Positions 26,662-35,935 are shown, counted from the first letter of the stretch. The stretch is 64,000 bases of DNA from Novosphingobium sp. AP12 (GCF_000281975.1 NZ_AKKE01000171.1:30885-94884), one strand, 5' to 3'. A program made the numbers and translations. Notes: generated by a model not told the origin, from the letters alone.

Positions 26662-28221
26662 ATGAATATCCAGTCCTCCGAATCCGTCCTGATCGTCGAC
26701 TTCGGCAGCCAGGTGACCCAGCTCATCGCGCGCCGCGTGCGCGAGGCCGGCGTCTACTCCGAGATCGCCCCCTTCAACGCCGCCGAAGACGCCTTCAAGC
26801 GCATGAACCCGGTGGGGATCATCCTCTCGGGCTCGCCTGCCTCGGTGCTCGACGAGGGCGGCCCGCGCATTCCCGACGTCATCCTCGAAAGCGGCCGCCC
26901 GATACTGGGCATCTGCTACGGCCAGCAGGCTCTGATGCATCAGGGCGGCGGCGAAGTGACCGGCGGCGACGGCGGCGAATTCGGCCGCGCCTTCATCGAG
27001 ATCGAAGACGAGTGCGCGCTGTTCAACGGCCTGTGGAACGTCGGCGAGACGCATCAGGTGTGGATGAGCCACGGCGATAAGGTGACCAGCCTCGCCCCCG
27101 GCTTCCGCCCCGTCGCATCCAGCCCGGGCGCGCCTTTCGCGGTTATCGCGAACGACGAGAAGCGCATCTACGCGATGCAGTTCCACCCCGAGGTCGTCCA
27201 CACGCCCGACGGCGGCAAGCTGCTCAAGAACTTCGTCCGACACGTCTGCGGCATGTCCGGCGACTGGACGATGGCGGAGTTCCGCAAGACGAAGATCGCC
27301 GAAATCCGCGAGCAGGTCGGCGACAACCGGGTGATCTGCGGCCTGTCAGGCGGCGTCGACTCGGCGGTTGCGGCCGTGCTCATCCATGAGGCGATCGGCG
27401 ACCAGCTTACCTGCGTCTTCGTCGACCATGGCCTGATGCGCATGGGCGAGGCCGAGCAGGTGGTGTCGCTGTTCCGCGGCCACTACCATATCCCGCTCGT
27501 CCACGTGGATGCCTCGACCCTGTTCCTCAAGGGACTGGAAGGCGTCACCGACCCCGAGGCCAAGCGCAAGTTCATCGGCAAGACCTTCATCGACGTCTTC
27601 GAGGACGAGGCGAAGAAGATCGGCGGCGCGCAGTTCCTCGCACAGGGCACGCTCTACCCGGACGTGATCGAATCGGTCAGCTTCACCGGCGGTCCTTCCG
27701 TGACGATCAAGAGCCACCACAACGTCGGCGGGTTGCCCGAGCGCATGGACATGAAGCTGGTCGAGCCGCTGCGCGAGCTGTTCAAGGACGAAGTGCGCGA
27801 ACTCGGCCGCGAGCTGGGCCTGCCCGACGTCTTCGTCGGCCGGCACCCGTTCCCGGGGCCGGGCCTCGCCATCCGCATCCCCGGCGAAGTCAGCCGCGAG
27901 CGCTGCGACATCCTGCGCAAGGCCGACGCGGTCTACCTCGAGGAAATCCGCAACGCGGGTCTCTACGATGCGATCTGGCAGGCGTTCGCCGTGCTGCTCC
28001 CGGTGAAGACCGTGGGCGTCATGGGCGACAGCCGCACTTACGACAGCGTCTGCGGCCTGCGCGCCGTCACCTCGACCGACGGCATGACCGCCGACATCTA
28101 CCCCTTCGACGCGGCGTTCCTGTCGCGCGTCGCGACCCGCATCATCAATGAGGTCAAGGGCATCAACCGCGTGGTCTACGACTACACCAGCAAGCCCCCC
28201 GGCACGATCGAGTGGGAATAA
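26662..28221 (+). CDS. guaA: GMP synthase (glutamine-hydrolysing)
   Basis: 519 residues. Converts XMP to GMP. The N-terminal class I glutamine amidotransferase has nucleophile Cys85 in GICYGQQ (most homologues read GICYGMQ) and His175/Glu177 in FHPEV. The ATP-pyrophosphatase domain has the P-loop SGGVDS at 229-234, and the C-terminal dimerisation domain ends KPPGTIEWE. All catalytic residues are present. The following GNAT gene starts inside its last codons. Confidence 0.97.
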   Translation: MNIQSSESVLIVDFGSQVTQLIARRVREAGVYSEIAPFNAAEDAFKRMNPVGIILSGSPASVLDEGGPRIPDVILESGRPILGICYGQQALMHQGGGEVTGGDGGEFGRAFIEIEDECALFNGLWNVGETHQVWMSHGDKVTSLAPGFRPVASSPGAPFAVIANDEKRIYAMQFHPEVVHTPDGGKLLKNFVRHVCGMSGDWTMAEFRKTKIAEIREQVGDNRVICGLSGGVDSAVAAVLIHEAIGDQLTCVFVDHGLMRMGEAEQVVSLFRGHYHIPLVHVDASTLFLKGLEGVTDPEAKRKFIGKTFIDVFEDEAKKIGGAQFLAQGTLYPDVIESVSFTGGPSVTIKSHHNVGGLPERMDMKLVEPLRELFKDEVRELGRELGLPDVFVGRHPFPGPGLAIRIPGEVSRERCDILRKADAVYLEEIRNAGLYDAIWQAFAVLLPVKTVGVMGDSRTYDSVCGLRAVTSTDGMTADIYPFDAAFLSRVATRIINEVKGINRVVYDYTSKPPGTIEWE

Positions 28222-28637
28222 GCGTCGCGCCCGCCAGCGGCCAGGATCGCGATGCCATCGTCGCGATCTGGGGCGAGGCGGGGCTGACGCGGCCTTGGAA
28301 CGATCCGGTGGCCGACTTCGATCTCGCTTTGGCGAGCCCTGCTTCGGCGGTGCTGGCGGCGCGCGACGGCGGAGTGCTGGTCGGCAGTGTGATGGTCGGG
28401 TTCGACGGCCACCGCGGGTGGGTCTACTACCTCGCGGTCTCGCCTTCGCGGCAGGGCGCGGGTATCGGGCGCCTGCTGATGCGCGAAAGCGAACATTGGC
28501 TCAGCGCGCGCGGCTGCCCCAAGATCCAACTCATGGTGCGTGGTGACAATGCCGGCGCACGTGGATTCTACGCCGCGCTCGGCTACGAAGTCCAGGATGT
28601 CGTCACCATCGGCCGGCGGTTGGACGGCGCGGCATAG
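28212..28637 (+). CDS. GNAT acetyltransferase, YpeA-like
   Basis: 141 residues. It matches the YpeA group of GNAT enzymes: GSVMVGFDGHRGWVYYLAV, acetyl-CoA loop RQGAGIG, GCPKIQLMV, and the end FYAALGYEVQDV. The start is a GTG inside guaA (10-base overlap), so it is translated from the guaA message. Only the fold and cofactor are secure; the acceptor substrate is unknown. Homologues are usually of the same length with no extra domain. Confidence 0.88.
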   Translation: MGISVAPASGQDRDAIVAIWGEAGLTRPWNDPVADFDLALASPASAVLAARDGGVLVGSVMVGFDGHRGWVYYLAVSPSRQGAGIGRLLMRESEHWLSARGCPKIQLMVRGDNAGARGFYAALGYEVQDVVTIGRRLDGAA

Positions 28638-28890
28638 TTGCTCGCAAAGGCGGTGAAATGCCGCCTATCTCATACATTTACGGAAAACTGCGGGTCGGCG
28701 CGTGTGTTCGCGGCGGGAGCCACCCAGGCGTGCGACGAACGGATGCATTGAAGTGTGGGAATTCGCTGCGTGCAACGTCATTACGGGAAGTCAGCTAGCA
28801 AGACGATTGCCAATGTCATGCATCACGGCGCACATTCCGCATCGATCATCGTGACCGGCGGGTGGATTCGAAAAGGAATACGGATTGGGC

Positions 28891-29922
28891 ATGTCGACTA
28901 TTGCGCTGGCGATGATGCTGGCGACTGCCGAGCCGACTTCTCAAGACCACGAGGATTCCCAAGCGGCGGCTGAAGCCGTTTCCAACGAACCGCTGGTCAT
29001 TCTCCAGATTCCGCCGCCACAGGCCGAACCCATCCCCGCGCCTGCCGATACGGCAGCCTTGCCGCCGCCGGAAGGCGTTTCTGCCGCCGGCACGGAAGAA
29101 GGCGTCATCGTCGTCAATGCCGATCCCCGCGATGTCCGGGCCGACCCGCTGTCAGACGTCAACGTCGCCACTTACGACGCGGTCACGGTGGTTGATGACG
29201 CGGTTCTCGGCCCGGTCTCCGGGGCTTACGAGAAGGCGATGCCCGAGCCGATCCGCAATGGCATCCGCAACGTCCTGCTTAACCTCGTCGAGCCGATCGT
29301 TTTCGTGAACTACCTGCTCCAGTTCAAGCCGGGCAAGGCGATGGAGACGCTGGGGCGCTTCGGCGTCAACAGTACGCTGGGCATCGCCGGGCTTTTCGAC
29401 ATGGCCAAGCGCAAGCCGTTCTACCTGCCGTACCGCCAGAACGGCTTCTCCAACACGCTTGCCTATCACGGAGTGTCGACCGGGGCGTACCTGTTCCTTC
29501 CGATCGTTGGGCCCACGACGGTGCGGGACATGGTGGGGCGGGTCCTCGACGTTTCGATCGTGCCGATGGTCCTCGGCAGTCCGTTCAATACGACGACTTA
29601 TGCTGTCGGTACCGGCGTGGCGAAGGGGCTCAACGATCGTATCGCGTTCGACGAGCAGATCCAGGCCAACCGCGCGCAGGCCGACCCCTATCTCGCGACA
29701 CGTGACTTCTACCTGAAGCGGCGCCAAGCGGAAGTCGATGCGCTCCACAGCCCCGAATACAGGGCGCGCAAGGGTATTCCCGAACCGGTTCCACTCGCGC
29801 CCGCGCCACATGTGAACCATGGCGCGGCGCCGGGCAGCGACGAGGCTCGGCCGACGATCTACACTCCCAGTTCCACGGGAATGGCTCCGGCAACGCCCGC
29901 AGAGCCGGTCCCAACGCCGTAA
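28891..29922 (+). CDS. mlaA: MlaA/VacJ-family phospholipid-transport protein
   Basis: 343 residues. After a short hydrophobic N-terminus and a long Pro/Ala/Glu-rich linker (about 15-100), the MlaA core begins: NGIRNVLLNLVEPIVFVNYLLQ, RFGVNSTLGIAGLFDMA, PYRQNGFSNTLAYHGVSTG and GPTTVRDMVG. MlaA removes surface phospholipids from the outer membrane. There is no lipobox cysteine, unlike the E. coli lipoprotein, so anchoring must differ. An AAGGA site lies 7 bases before a TTG at 28885 and 13 before this ATG, so the TTG start is a real alternative. The linker is longer than usual. Confidence 0.88.
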   Translation: MSTIALAMMLATAEPTSQDHEDSQAAAEAVSNEPLVILQIPPPQAEPIPAPADTAALPPPEGVSAAGTEEGVIVVNADPRDVRADPLSDVNVATYDAVTVVDDAVLGPVSGAYEKAMPEPIRNGIRNVLLNLVEPIVFVNYLLQFKPGKAMETLGRFGVNSTLGIAGLFDMAKRKPFYLPYRQNGFSNTLAYHGVSTGAYLFLPIVGPTTVRDMVGRVLDVSIVPMVLGSPFNTTTYAVGTGVAKGLNDRIAFDEQIQANRAQADPYLATRDFYLKRRQAEVDALHSPEYRARKGIPEPVPLAPAPHVNHGAAPGSDEARPTIYTPSSTGMAPATPAEPVPTP

Positions 29923-29928
29923 TCCGCG

Positions 29929-30336
29929 TCAGCGCGCGCGCCGGCGCCAGGGCCAGTCGATGACGCTCGCCGCCCATAGCGGCCACCAAACCAGCACTGG
30001 CTGCAGCGTCAGTCGCGGGATGTGGTAGCCGAGGCCGAGCCAGTGGTCGGAGCGAGCCATGTCGATCAGCATGTGCTGGACGTTGGCGGGCCAGACGCAG
30101 AGCGCATAGGCCGCAAGGCCGCCGGCAGCAGCCTTGCGCAATGCTGGCGAAAGCGGCTGGACGAGCCCGGCTGCTCCGGCCAGCTCGGCGATCCCGGTGA
30201 GTGCCACCGCCAGTTCGGGCGTGGGTACCCACGGCGGTACAATACCGACGAACGGCCCAGGCACCGCGAGGTGCAGCACGCCTGCGGCGGCATAGGCGAG
30301 GCAGAGAACGAGACGGGAGATGGCGCGGCGGTTCAT
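29929..30336 (-). CDS. DoxX-like small membrane protein
   Basis: About 135 residues with four hydrophobic helices. The features AYAAAGVLHLAVP, TGIAELAGAAGLVQP and a central Trp/His region are typical of DoxX-like proteins. Family members are linked to membrane redox or quinone-related processes, but the function is not settled. It lies immediately behind a strong terminator that ends the TonB-receptor gene, only 17 bases before this start, so it needs its own promoter or read-through. A GTG three codons upstream is another possible start. Confidence 0.75.
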   Translation of the reverse strand: MNRRAISRLVLCLAYAAAGVLHLAVPGPFVGIVPPWVPTPELAVALTGIAELAGAAGLVQPLSPALRKAAAGGLAAYALCVWPANVQHMLIDMARSDHWLGLGYHIPRLTLQPVLVWWPLWAASVIDWPWRRRAR

Positions 30337-30353
30337 CGCTGGCACCCTGCCTC

Positions 30354-30381
30354 AAAAAAGCCCGGGCGCGAAGGCCCGGGC
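30354..30381 (-). terminator. Terminator after the TonB-receptor gene
   Basis: Self-complementary GCCCGGGC on both sides (8 bp) around a 6-base loop, followed on the minus strand by six T. It is 38 bases after the receptor stop and 17 bases before the DoxX-like start. Confidence 0.88.
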
Positions 30382-30418
30382 CTCTCGACGTCGGAGCCAA
30401 GGTGGCTCGAAACCTGTC

Positions 30419-32698
30419 TCAGTAGTCGAACTTGACCGTCACGCCGTAGGTCGCGGGCGCGGAGCGGTCGGTGGTGGCGCCGAGGCCGGTCGAAATCTTC
30501 TGCTGGAAGTACTTCGTGCCGGTGATGTTCTTGCCCCAGAGTTCGACACCCCAGTTCTCGGTGAGCCAATACCCGACTGAGCCGTTGAGCAGCGCGTACT
30601 TCTTCTGGCGCAGCAGGCCGTCGGATTCGAACGGGAAGCCGCTGTTGTAGTTGCCCAGCAGGCTGAATCGAAGCTCGCCGGTCTCGGTGACCGGGACCGT
30701 CAGGCTGGTGCCGAGGCTGGCGGTAAAGTCGGGCGCGCCGGGAGTCTGGAAGCCGGAGGCATTGCCCGAGCACGTGGTGAGAAAGCCGCCGGTGGCCGGG
30801 CCGGTCTGTGTGCCGGGATCGGAAGTGCCGGGCGCGTCGCAGACGGCCGGATTGGGGTAGATGAACGGCGCCTGGTAAGCCGAACCCCGTCCGCCGAAGC
30901 TTGCAAACCGCGAGTCGAGCCAGGTGAAGCCGCCGAAGATGCGCAAGTTGTCGGTTGGCGCCGCGTCGAACTCCACGTCCAGGCCATCGACTTTCACCGA
31001 AGCGGCATTGAGCAGCACGGCCGCACCCAGCGCGCCCGCCGTCGCCGACCGGATCTGGTAGTTCGAGATGTCATAGTGGAACGCAGCGGCGTTCACGCGC
31101 AGGCGGCGGTCGAACAGCTCGGACTTCACGCCGATTTCGTAGGCGTTGATGTACTGCGGCTGCACTGGCGGGTTGGTCGGGCTCTGCAGCGAGTACGTGC
31201 CCGCCTTGAAGCCGCGGTTGTACGAGCCATAGACGCTGATGTCGTCGGTCAGCTCCTGCCGGATGGCGAGTCGATAGGTGAACCTGCCGTAGTCGATGCC
31301 GTCCTCGGTGGGGGTGAACGTCCCCAGCGTATTGTTGGTGACGACGTACTGTCCGCCGCCCAGCTTACGCTTGTCCTTGGTATAGCGGAGGCCGCCGATG
31401 ACCTGCGTGGTGGGCGTCAGCTTGTAGCTGAGTTCGCCGAAGGCGGCGTAAGAGTCGGTATCGAGCGTGGCGTCGATGTAAGTGCCGCCGTTGATGCCGC
31501 CCACGCCCAGGCCCCGGAAGCGCGAGGCGTTGTCGACTTCGGAGCGCAGGTAGAACGCGCCGATCTGCCAGCTCAGCGGCTCGGTGTCCGCCGAGGCGAG
31601 ACGCAGTTCCTGCTGGTAAGCACGCGAGCCGGACTCGAAGGTGATGCGCAGCCACGGGATCTGGGTAGCGTCGACGTCGAAGTCGGAATTGTTGGTGCTG
31701 TCGCGCAGCGAACTGATGCTGGTCAGGTTGGCGAAGCCGAGGTCGGCCTCGATCGTGCCGCTCACGCCCCAGGACTTGAGCTTGGTCAGCGAATACTGGT
31801 CGGACGCGGTGTCCATGCTGCCGATCGAAAAGATCGGACCGGTGAGGCCACGCGCCGGGAAGTCTTCGTCGACCGACCAGCCGATCGAGGTGTTGTCGTC
31901 CATGTCGTAGTAGTCGCCCGCGAGCGTGACCTTGACGCTGTCGCTGGGCTTCCAGACCAGCTTGGAACGGGCGCCCCAGTACTGCATCTTCTTGATGTCG
32001 CGGTTCAGCGTGACATTGCGGCCCCAGCCCTTGGCCTGGTCGTAGCCGGTGAGCGCGAGGTCCATCGAGACGGTGTCGGTCACCGGCCCGCCGACGTAGA
32101 GCTTGCCCTGCGCGGTCTGATAGTTGCCGTAACCGGCCTCGCCCTGCGCCTCGAAGACGTCGCCGGGTTCCTTGGTGATGATGTGGATCAACCCGCCGAA
32201 GGCATTGCGGCCGAACAGTGTGCCCTGCGGCCCCTTGAGCACCTCGATCCGGGCGATGTTGTTGAACTGGGTGACTGTACCGGACAGGTCGGGGATATAG
32301 ACACCGTCGACGTAGAAGGCGTTCGAGCCCTCGTCGCCGACCGAGGCGTTGGTAGTGCCCACGCCTCGTACGAAGAACAGTCCGCTGGCGCCCGAGCGCT
32401 GGAAGTTCACTGAGGGGACGATCTGGCTCAGGCTGTTGGTGTCGGTGACGCCCGCGCGGGACAGCGCGTCTGCGGTGACGGCCGCGATCGCGATCGGCAC
32501 TTCCTGCAGGTTCTCCGCGCGGCGCTGGGCGGTGACGACGATTTCCTCGAGACCGTGGACCTCAGGCGGGACATCCGCTGGAGCGGCCGGCGCGGGCGGC
32601 GTCTCCTGCGCGAGCGCCGGGGCGGCCAGCGCAAGGGTGCTGGTGGATGCGGCGGCGAGCAAGGCGCGCAGGCGCAGGCGATCGGTGCGATAAGCCAT
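30419..32698 (-). CDS. TonB-dependent outer-membrane receptor
   Basis: 759 residues. A signal peptide (LALAAPALAQE) is followed by a TonB box region EEIVVTAQRR (about 49-58), a plug domain (GVTDTNSLSQIVPSVNF, FVRGVGTTNASVGDEG, RIEVLKGPQGTLFGRNAFGG) and a C-terminal beta-barrel ending in aromatic FDY for BAM recognition. It imports a large substrate across the outer membrane, driven by TonB. Sphingomonads carry many such receptors of unknown substrate, and nothing nearby names one. A TetR regulator lies 254 bases upstream on the same strand, and a strong terminator follows. Confidence 0.95.
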   Translation of the reverse strand: MAYRTDRLRLRALLAAASTSTLALAAPALAQETPPAPAAPADVPPEVHGLEEIVVTAQRRAENLQEVPIAIAAVTADALSRAGVTDTNSLSQIVPSVNFQRSGASGLFFVRGVGTTNASVGDEGSNAFYVDGVYIPDLSGTVTQFNNIARIEVLKGPQGTLFGRNAFGGLIHIITKEPGDVFEAQGEAGYGNYQTAQGKLYVGGPVTDTVSMDLALTGYDQAKGWGRNVTLNRDIKKMQYWGARSKLVWKPSDSVKVTLAGDYYDMDDNTSIGWSVDEDFPARGLTGPIFSIGSMDTASDQYSLTKLKSWGVSGTIEADLGFANLTSISSLRDSTNNSDFDVDATQIPWLRITFESGSRAYQQELRLASADTEPLSWQIGAFYLRSEVDNASRFRGLGVGGINGGTYIDATLDTDSYAAFGELSYKLTPTTQVIGGLRYTKDKRKLGGGQYVVTNNTLGTFTPTEDGIDYGRFTYRLAIRQELTDDISVYGSYNRGFKAGTYSLQSPTNPPVQPQYINAYEIGVKSELFDRRLRVNAAAFHYDISNYQIRSATAGALGAAVLLNAASVKVDGLDVEFDAAPTDNLRIFGGFTWLDSRFASFGGRGSAYQAPFIYPNPAVCDAPGTSDPGTQTGPATGGFLTTCSGNASGFQTPGAPDFTASLGTSLTVPVTETGELRFSLLGNYNSGFPFESDGLLRQKKYALLNGSVGYWLTENWGVELWGKNITGTKYFQQKISTGLGATTDRSAPATYGVTVKFDY

Positions 32699-32952
32699 CG
32701 GTTCTCTCTCCCTTTTGGTCGGACGCCACGGTATGTTCCGGGTCGCCGTATACGCCTGAGACGCATTGAGCCTTCAGGGCCGCGATAGTACGGCCCCGTG
32801 GACTTCGATCGTACACATCATGCCGACTGTACACCTGTCAAGTGGAGCTGCGCGACTGGCGGCGTGCTTGTGCTTGCCCAAGGACGAAGCCTGCCTGCCG
32901 CATCAGCATTTGCGTGCATCGCTGCTGCGATATCGATCCGGCGCGTGCCGGC
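32699..32952. promoter_or_regulatory. Upstream region of the TonB-receptor gene
   Basis: About 250 bases between the TetR stop and the receptor start. On the minus strand there is a TTGACA at 32841-32836, and TGTACAC/GTACAC elements occur at about 32812 and 32829. These are possible promoter and operator parts, but no good -10 hexamer sits at the right spacing. Confidence 0.3.
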
Positions 32953-33534
32953 CTAGTCCGGTTCGTACAGCTTGAGGGTGGCCTCGACGAAGGCACGGAC
33001 CTGCTCATGGCCCACGGTCATGGCCACGTTGTTCTCGATGATCATCGAGCGTGCCATTGCCGAAATCAGCGCGGCGAGTGCGGCGGGCGCCATAGGCGGA
33101 TCAGTGAGGCCGCGTGCGGCACATACCCGTTCGACGGCCTCGATCTGGATGGCGCGGAAGCTCTCGCCGCTGGCGCGCATCGCCTCGCGCAGGGCGGGGT
33201 AGATCTTGCCGAGCGCGACATATTCCAGCATCCGCCGCCCTTCGGGCATGTTGCAGTTGAGTTCCCATAGCGCATGGAGCGGGCGAGGCCCGGACAGCGC
33301 CTCGTCGTGCAGGCGGAAGTAGCTGGCGGAAGAGCGCTGGAACACCGTCACCACCAGCTCCTCCATCGAGCGGAAGTAATAGTGGACGAGCTGCGGCTTG
33401 ACCTCGGCGCGCGCGGCGATGCGCCGCACCGTAAAGGCGGGATAGCCATCCTCGTCGAGAAGCGCGGAGGCGGCGTCGATCAGCCGCAACCGTGTGGCGG
33501 CACTGGTCGAGAGGTATCCGCGGTTGGCAACCAT
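32953..33534 (-). CDS. TetR-family transcriptional regulator
   Basis: 193 residues. The N-terminal TetR helix-turn-helix (about 14-60) reads RLRLIDAASALLDEDGYPAFTVRRIAA, then AEVKPQLVHYYF. The C-terminal all-helical ligand domain resembles BetI-type regulators. It lies just upstream of the TonB-receptor gene on the same strand and may control it, itself or both; this comes from position only. The ligand is unknown. Confidence 0.88.
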   Translation of the reverse strand: MVANRGYLSTSAATRLRLIDAASALLDEDGYPAFTVRRIAARAEVKPQLVHYYFRSMEELVVTVFQRSSASYFRLHDEALSGPRPLHALWELNCNMPEGRRMLEYVALGKIYPALREAMRASGESFRAIQIEAVERVCAARGLTDPPMAPAALAALISAMARSMIIENNVAMTVGHEQVRAFVEATLKLYEPD

Positions 33535-33590
33535 CGCGTGCAGTCTATGCGATGACGGTCATATTGCAAACCTGGCAACTGGGGCGAAAG

Positions 33591-33616
33591 AAAACGGCCG
33601 GAAGCCGAGGCTTCCG
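33591..33616 (-). terminator. Probable terminator after the small secreted protein gene
   Basis: CGGAAGCC pairs with GGCTTCCG across a tight centre and is followed on the minus strand, after four bases, by TTTT. It lies 42 bases after the stop at 33659. The gap before the T-run makes it weaker than the others. Confidence 0.5.
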
Positions 33617-33658
33617 ACCATCTCCTGCTAGGGACAGCGTTTTCGCGAGGCGGGCCAG

Positions 33659-34069
33659 TTACTTGGCCGCGACCACCTTGCGGTACGGCACGAATTCGTT
33701 GAGCGCCAGGAAGCCGTTCCACATGTGGTTGGCATTCCTATCGTGAAGCTGGATGGTATCCACGCTGCAAAGCTGAGAACTGTAGAGCTTGGTCACCATG
33801 ATGTCGTCGTCGGTGAGCCGATCGACGTTGGTCGGTCGGTTAACATAGAGCGTGGTGCCGACCCGGTAGACGATCGCGGTCTTGTCGATCACGGTCGTGT
33901 CCTGCGTCTGTGAATAGGGGATGCAACTCACCGGTTTCCCAGCCTCGCGCCCCTCCAGCATCTTGGCAAGCTTCTGCTCGCCGGTCAGCTTGGTACGGGC
34001 ATCGACGGCAGGAGCGGCGAGCATGGCTGCGCCGACGGCGAACGTCGCGGCGATGGCAAGCTTCTTCAT
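33659..34069 (-). CDS. Small secreted protein of unknown function
   Basis: 136 residues. Clear signal peptide MKKLAIAATFAVGAAMLAAPAVDA, then a mature part with two cysteines that could form a disulfide (one in VSCIPYS, one in SQLCSVD). The sequence GTTLYVNRPTN followed by DDIMVTKLYSSQLC resembles small envelope proteins I have seen in sphingomonads, but no named family can be given. The ATG at 34069 has a good AAGGAAG site upstream; an ATG 11 codons earlier is less likely. Confidence 0.7.
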   Translation of the reverse strand: MKKLAIAATFAVGAAMLAAPAVDARTKLTGEQKLAKMLEGREAGKPVSCIPYSQTQDTTVIDKTAIVYRVGTTLYVNRPTNVDRLTDDDIMVTKLYSSQLCSVDTIQLHDRNANHMWNGFLALNEFVPYRKVVAAK

Positions 34070-34157
34070 GGCCTTCTTCCTTTCCAACGCACCCCACGTC
34101 ATCGTTGGTATGGCACGATTCGGCTGAACTGGGGCTGACCGGACGATGCCCGAGCAA

Positions 34158-35576
34158 TCAGGCCGTGCCGCCCACCGTCAGCCCGTCGATCAGCAGCGAG
34201 GGCTGGCCGACGCCGGCCGGCACGCTCTGCCCGCCCTTGCCGCACATGCCGACGCCGCGGTCGAGCGCGAAGTCGTTGCCGATCGCCTTCACGCGGGTGA
34301 GCACAGAGGGACCGTCGCCGATCAGCGTCGCGCCCTTGATCGGGGCGCCGAGCTTGCCGTTCTCGACCATGTAGGCCTCGGTGCACGAGAACACGAACTT
34401 GCCCGAGACGATGTCGACCTGGCCACCGCCGAAGTTCTTGGCGAAGATTCCTTTTTTCATGCCCGCGAGCATTTCGGCAGGATCGTCGTTGCCGCCCTTC
34501 ATGAAGGTGTTGGTCATGCGGACTTGAGGCGCATGGGCGTAGTTCTCGCGGCGGCCGTTGCCGGTCGGCTCGACGCCCATCAGGCGAGCGTTGAGGCGGT
34601 CCTGCATGTAGCCCTTGAGGATGCCGTCCTCGATGAGCACCGTCTCGCGCGTGGGCGTGCCCTCGTCGTCGATGGTGAGCGAGCCGCGGCGGCCCGGGAT
34701 CGCTCCGTCGTCGACGATGGTGACGCCGGGCGCGGCTACTCGCTCGCCGATACGACCCGAGAAGGCCGAGGTGCCCTTGCGGTTGAAGTCGCCTTCCAGG
34801 CCGTGGCCGATCGCCTCGTGCAGCAGCACACCGGGCCAGCCGGCGCCGCACAGGACCTGGAACTCACCGGCGGGAGCGTCGACGCTTTCGAGGTTGATGA
34901 GCGCCTGAGCCAAGGCGGTGTCGATCGCCTCGTTCCAGTTCTCGGGCTTGAACAGGTCGTCGTAGAGAAAGCGGCCGCCCATGCCGAACGAGCCGGTCTC
35001 GCGCCGTCCGTTGCTTTCCGCCACGATCGAGACGTTGAGGCGCACCAGCGGGCGCACGTCGGTGCCGATGTAGCCGTCCGGGCGAACGATCTCGACCACC
35101 GACCACGAGCCCGACAGGCTGGCGCTGACCTGCGACACGCGCGGATCGCGGGCGCGGGCGGCGGCGTCGATGGTTTCCAGCAGTCGCACCTTCTCGGCGA
35201 AGCCCACGAGGTCGAGCGGGGAGGCATCGGTATAAAGGCGGGCGTTGGTCTTGGCCGGGGGCGCCGAGCGCTTGCCGGTGGCCGGGTCGAGCAGCTGCAG
35301 CGTCTCGCCCGCGCGGCGGATGGCGGCGGCGGAAATCTCGTTGGCGTGGGCGAAGCCGGTCATCTCACCCGAGACGCCGCGCAGGCCGAAGCCGGCGTCG
35401 CGCGAATAATCGGCGGTCTTGAGCCGGCCGTCGTCGAAGCCGAACGCCTCGCTCGCGGCGAACTGCATGAACAACTCGCCGTCGTCGCACGACTTCAGGG
35501 TCTCGGCCGCAAGCACCTGCGCCTCTTCGGGCGAAAGCTGGGCGTAGAGGAGCGAGCGCGGGTCGGTCATGGTCAT
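34158..35576 (-). CDS. tldD: TldD-family metalloprotease
   Basis: 472 residues. TldD pairs with TldE/PmbA to form a protease acting on unfolded or modified peptides. The zinc motif is HEAIGHGLEGD, and the C-terminal block GVGMCGKGGQSVPAGVGQP is the TldD signature. No tldE gene is adjacent, which is usual because the two are often unlinked. ATGs at 35576 and 35570 are both plausible starts. There is no signal peptide, in keeping with a cytoplasmic enzyme. Confidence 0.94.
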   Translation of the reverse strand: MTMTDPRSLLYAQLSPEEAQVLAAETLKSCDDGELFMQFAASEAFGFDDGRLKTADYSRDAGFGLRGVSGEMTGFAHANEISAAAIRRAGETLQLLDPATGKRSAPPAKTNARLYTDASPLDLVGFAEKVRLLETIDAAARARDPRVSQVSASLSGSWSVVEIVRPDGYIGTDVRPLVRLNVSIVAESNGRRETGSFGMGGRFLYDDLFKPENWNEAIDTALAQALINLESVDAPAGEFQVLCGAGWPGVLLHEAIGHGLEGDFNRKGTSAFSGRIGERVAAPGVTIVDDGAIPGRRGSLTIDDEGTPTRETVLIEDGILKGYMQDRLNARLMGVEPTGNGRRENYAHAPQVRMTNTFMKGGNDDPAEMLAGMKKGIFAKNFGGGQVDIVSGKFVFSCTEAYMVENGKLGAPIKGATLIGDGPSVLTRVKAIGNDFALDRGVGMCGKGGQSVPAGVGQPSLLIDGLTVGGTA

Positions 35577-35631
35577 GGCCGACGATATAGGGAGCAATTA
35601 GCGCGCGGGGAAGGCGCGATCAGGCAGAACC

Positions 35632-35838
35632 TCAGGCTGCGTGCTGATCCGCCCCGATGTCGGCGGCACCGCCCTTGAGCACGAAGTGACGGTCGCAGTA
35701 GCCGCAGTCGACGTAGCCCTTCTCGTCGATCTCCAGCCAGACGCGCGGATGGCCGAGCGCAGCGCCGGAGCGGATATCGGTGGCCCCGTCGCAGGAAACG
35801 CGGTGGGATTCGGTGAGGATGGTTTCGGGTGAGTTCAT
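35632..35838 (-). CDS. Zinc-finger (CHCC type) small protein
   Basis: 68 residues. Cys in RVSCDG, His in GHPRVWLEI and the pair CGYC followed by DRHFVL give a Cys-His-Cys-Cys zinc site as in the zf-CHCC family, which includes the complex I accessory subunit NDUFS6. In alphaproteobacteria this small protein may likewise associate with complex I; that is family knowledge applied by inference. The ATG at 35838 (MNSPETIL) is preferred over one six codons earlier. Short but well supported by the motif. Confidence 0.85.
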   Translation of the reverse strand: MNSPETILTESHRVSCDGATDIRSGAALGHPRVWLEIDEKGYVDCGYCDRHFVLKGGAADIGADQHAA

Positions 35839-35894
35839 GGAATGGCCGATTACCAAGGCGTGGAGCTAATTTCCAGACGGGAATTTGCGCACCG

Positions 35895-35930
35895 ATGCCG
35901 TCGTCCCGGACGGTTCCGGGACGACGGCAT
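35895..35930. repeat. Perfect 16-bp hairpin between azoR and the zinc-finger gene
   Basis: ATGCCGTCGTCCCGGA and its exact complement enclose a 4-base loop. No T-run follows on either strand, so it looks more like a REP-type palindrome or an mRNA 3'-end stabiliser than an intrinsic terminator. It is 6 bases from the azoR stop. Confidence 0.75.
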
Positions 35931-35935
35931 ATCGG

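Noticed and set aside
34146..35678. 510-codon frame opposite tldD
   Set aside because: Shadow frame; TldD motifs on the minus strand are complete.
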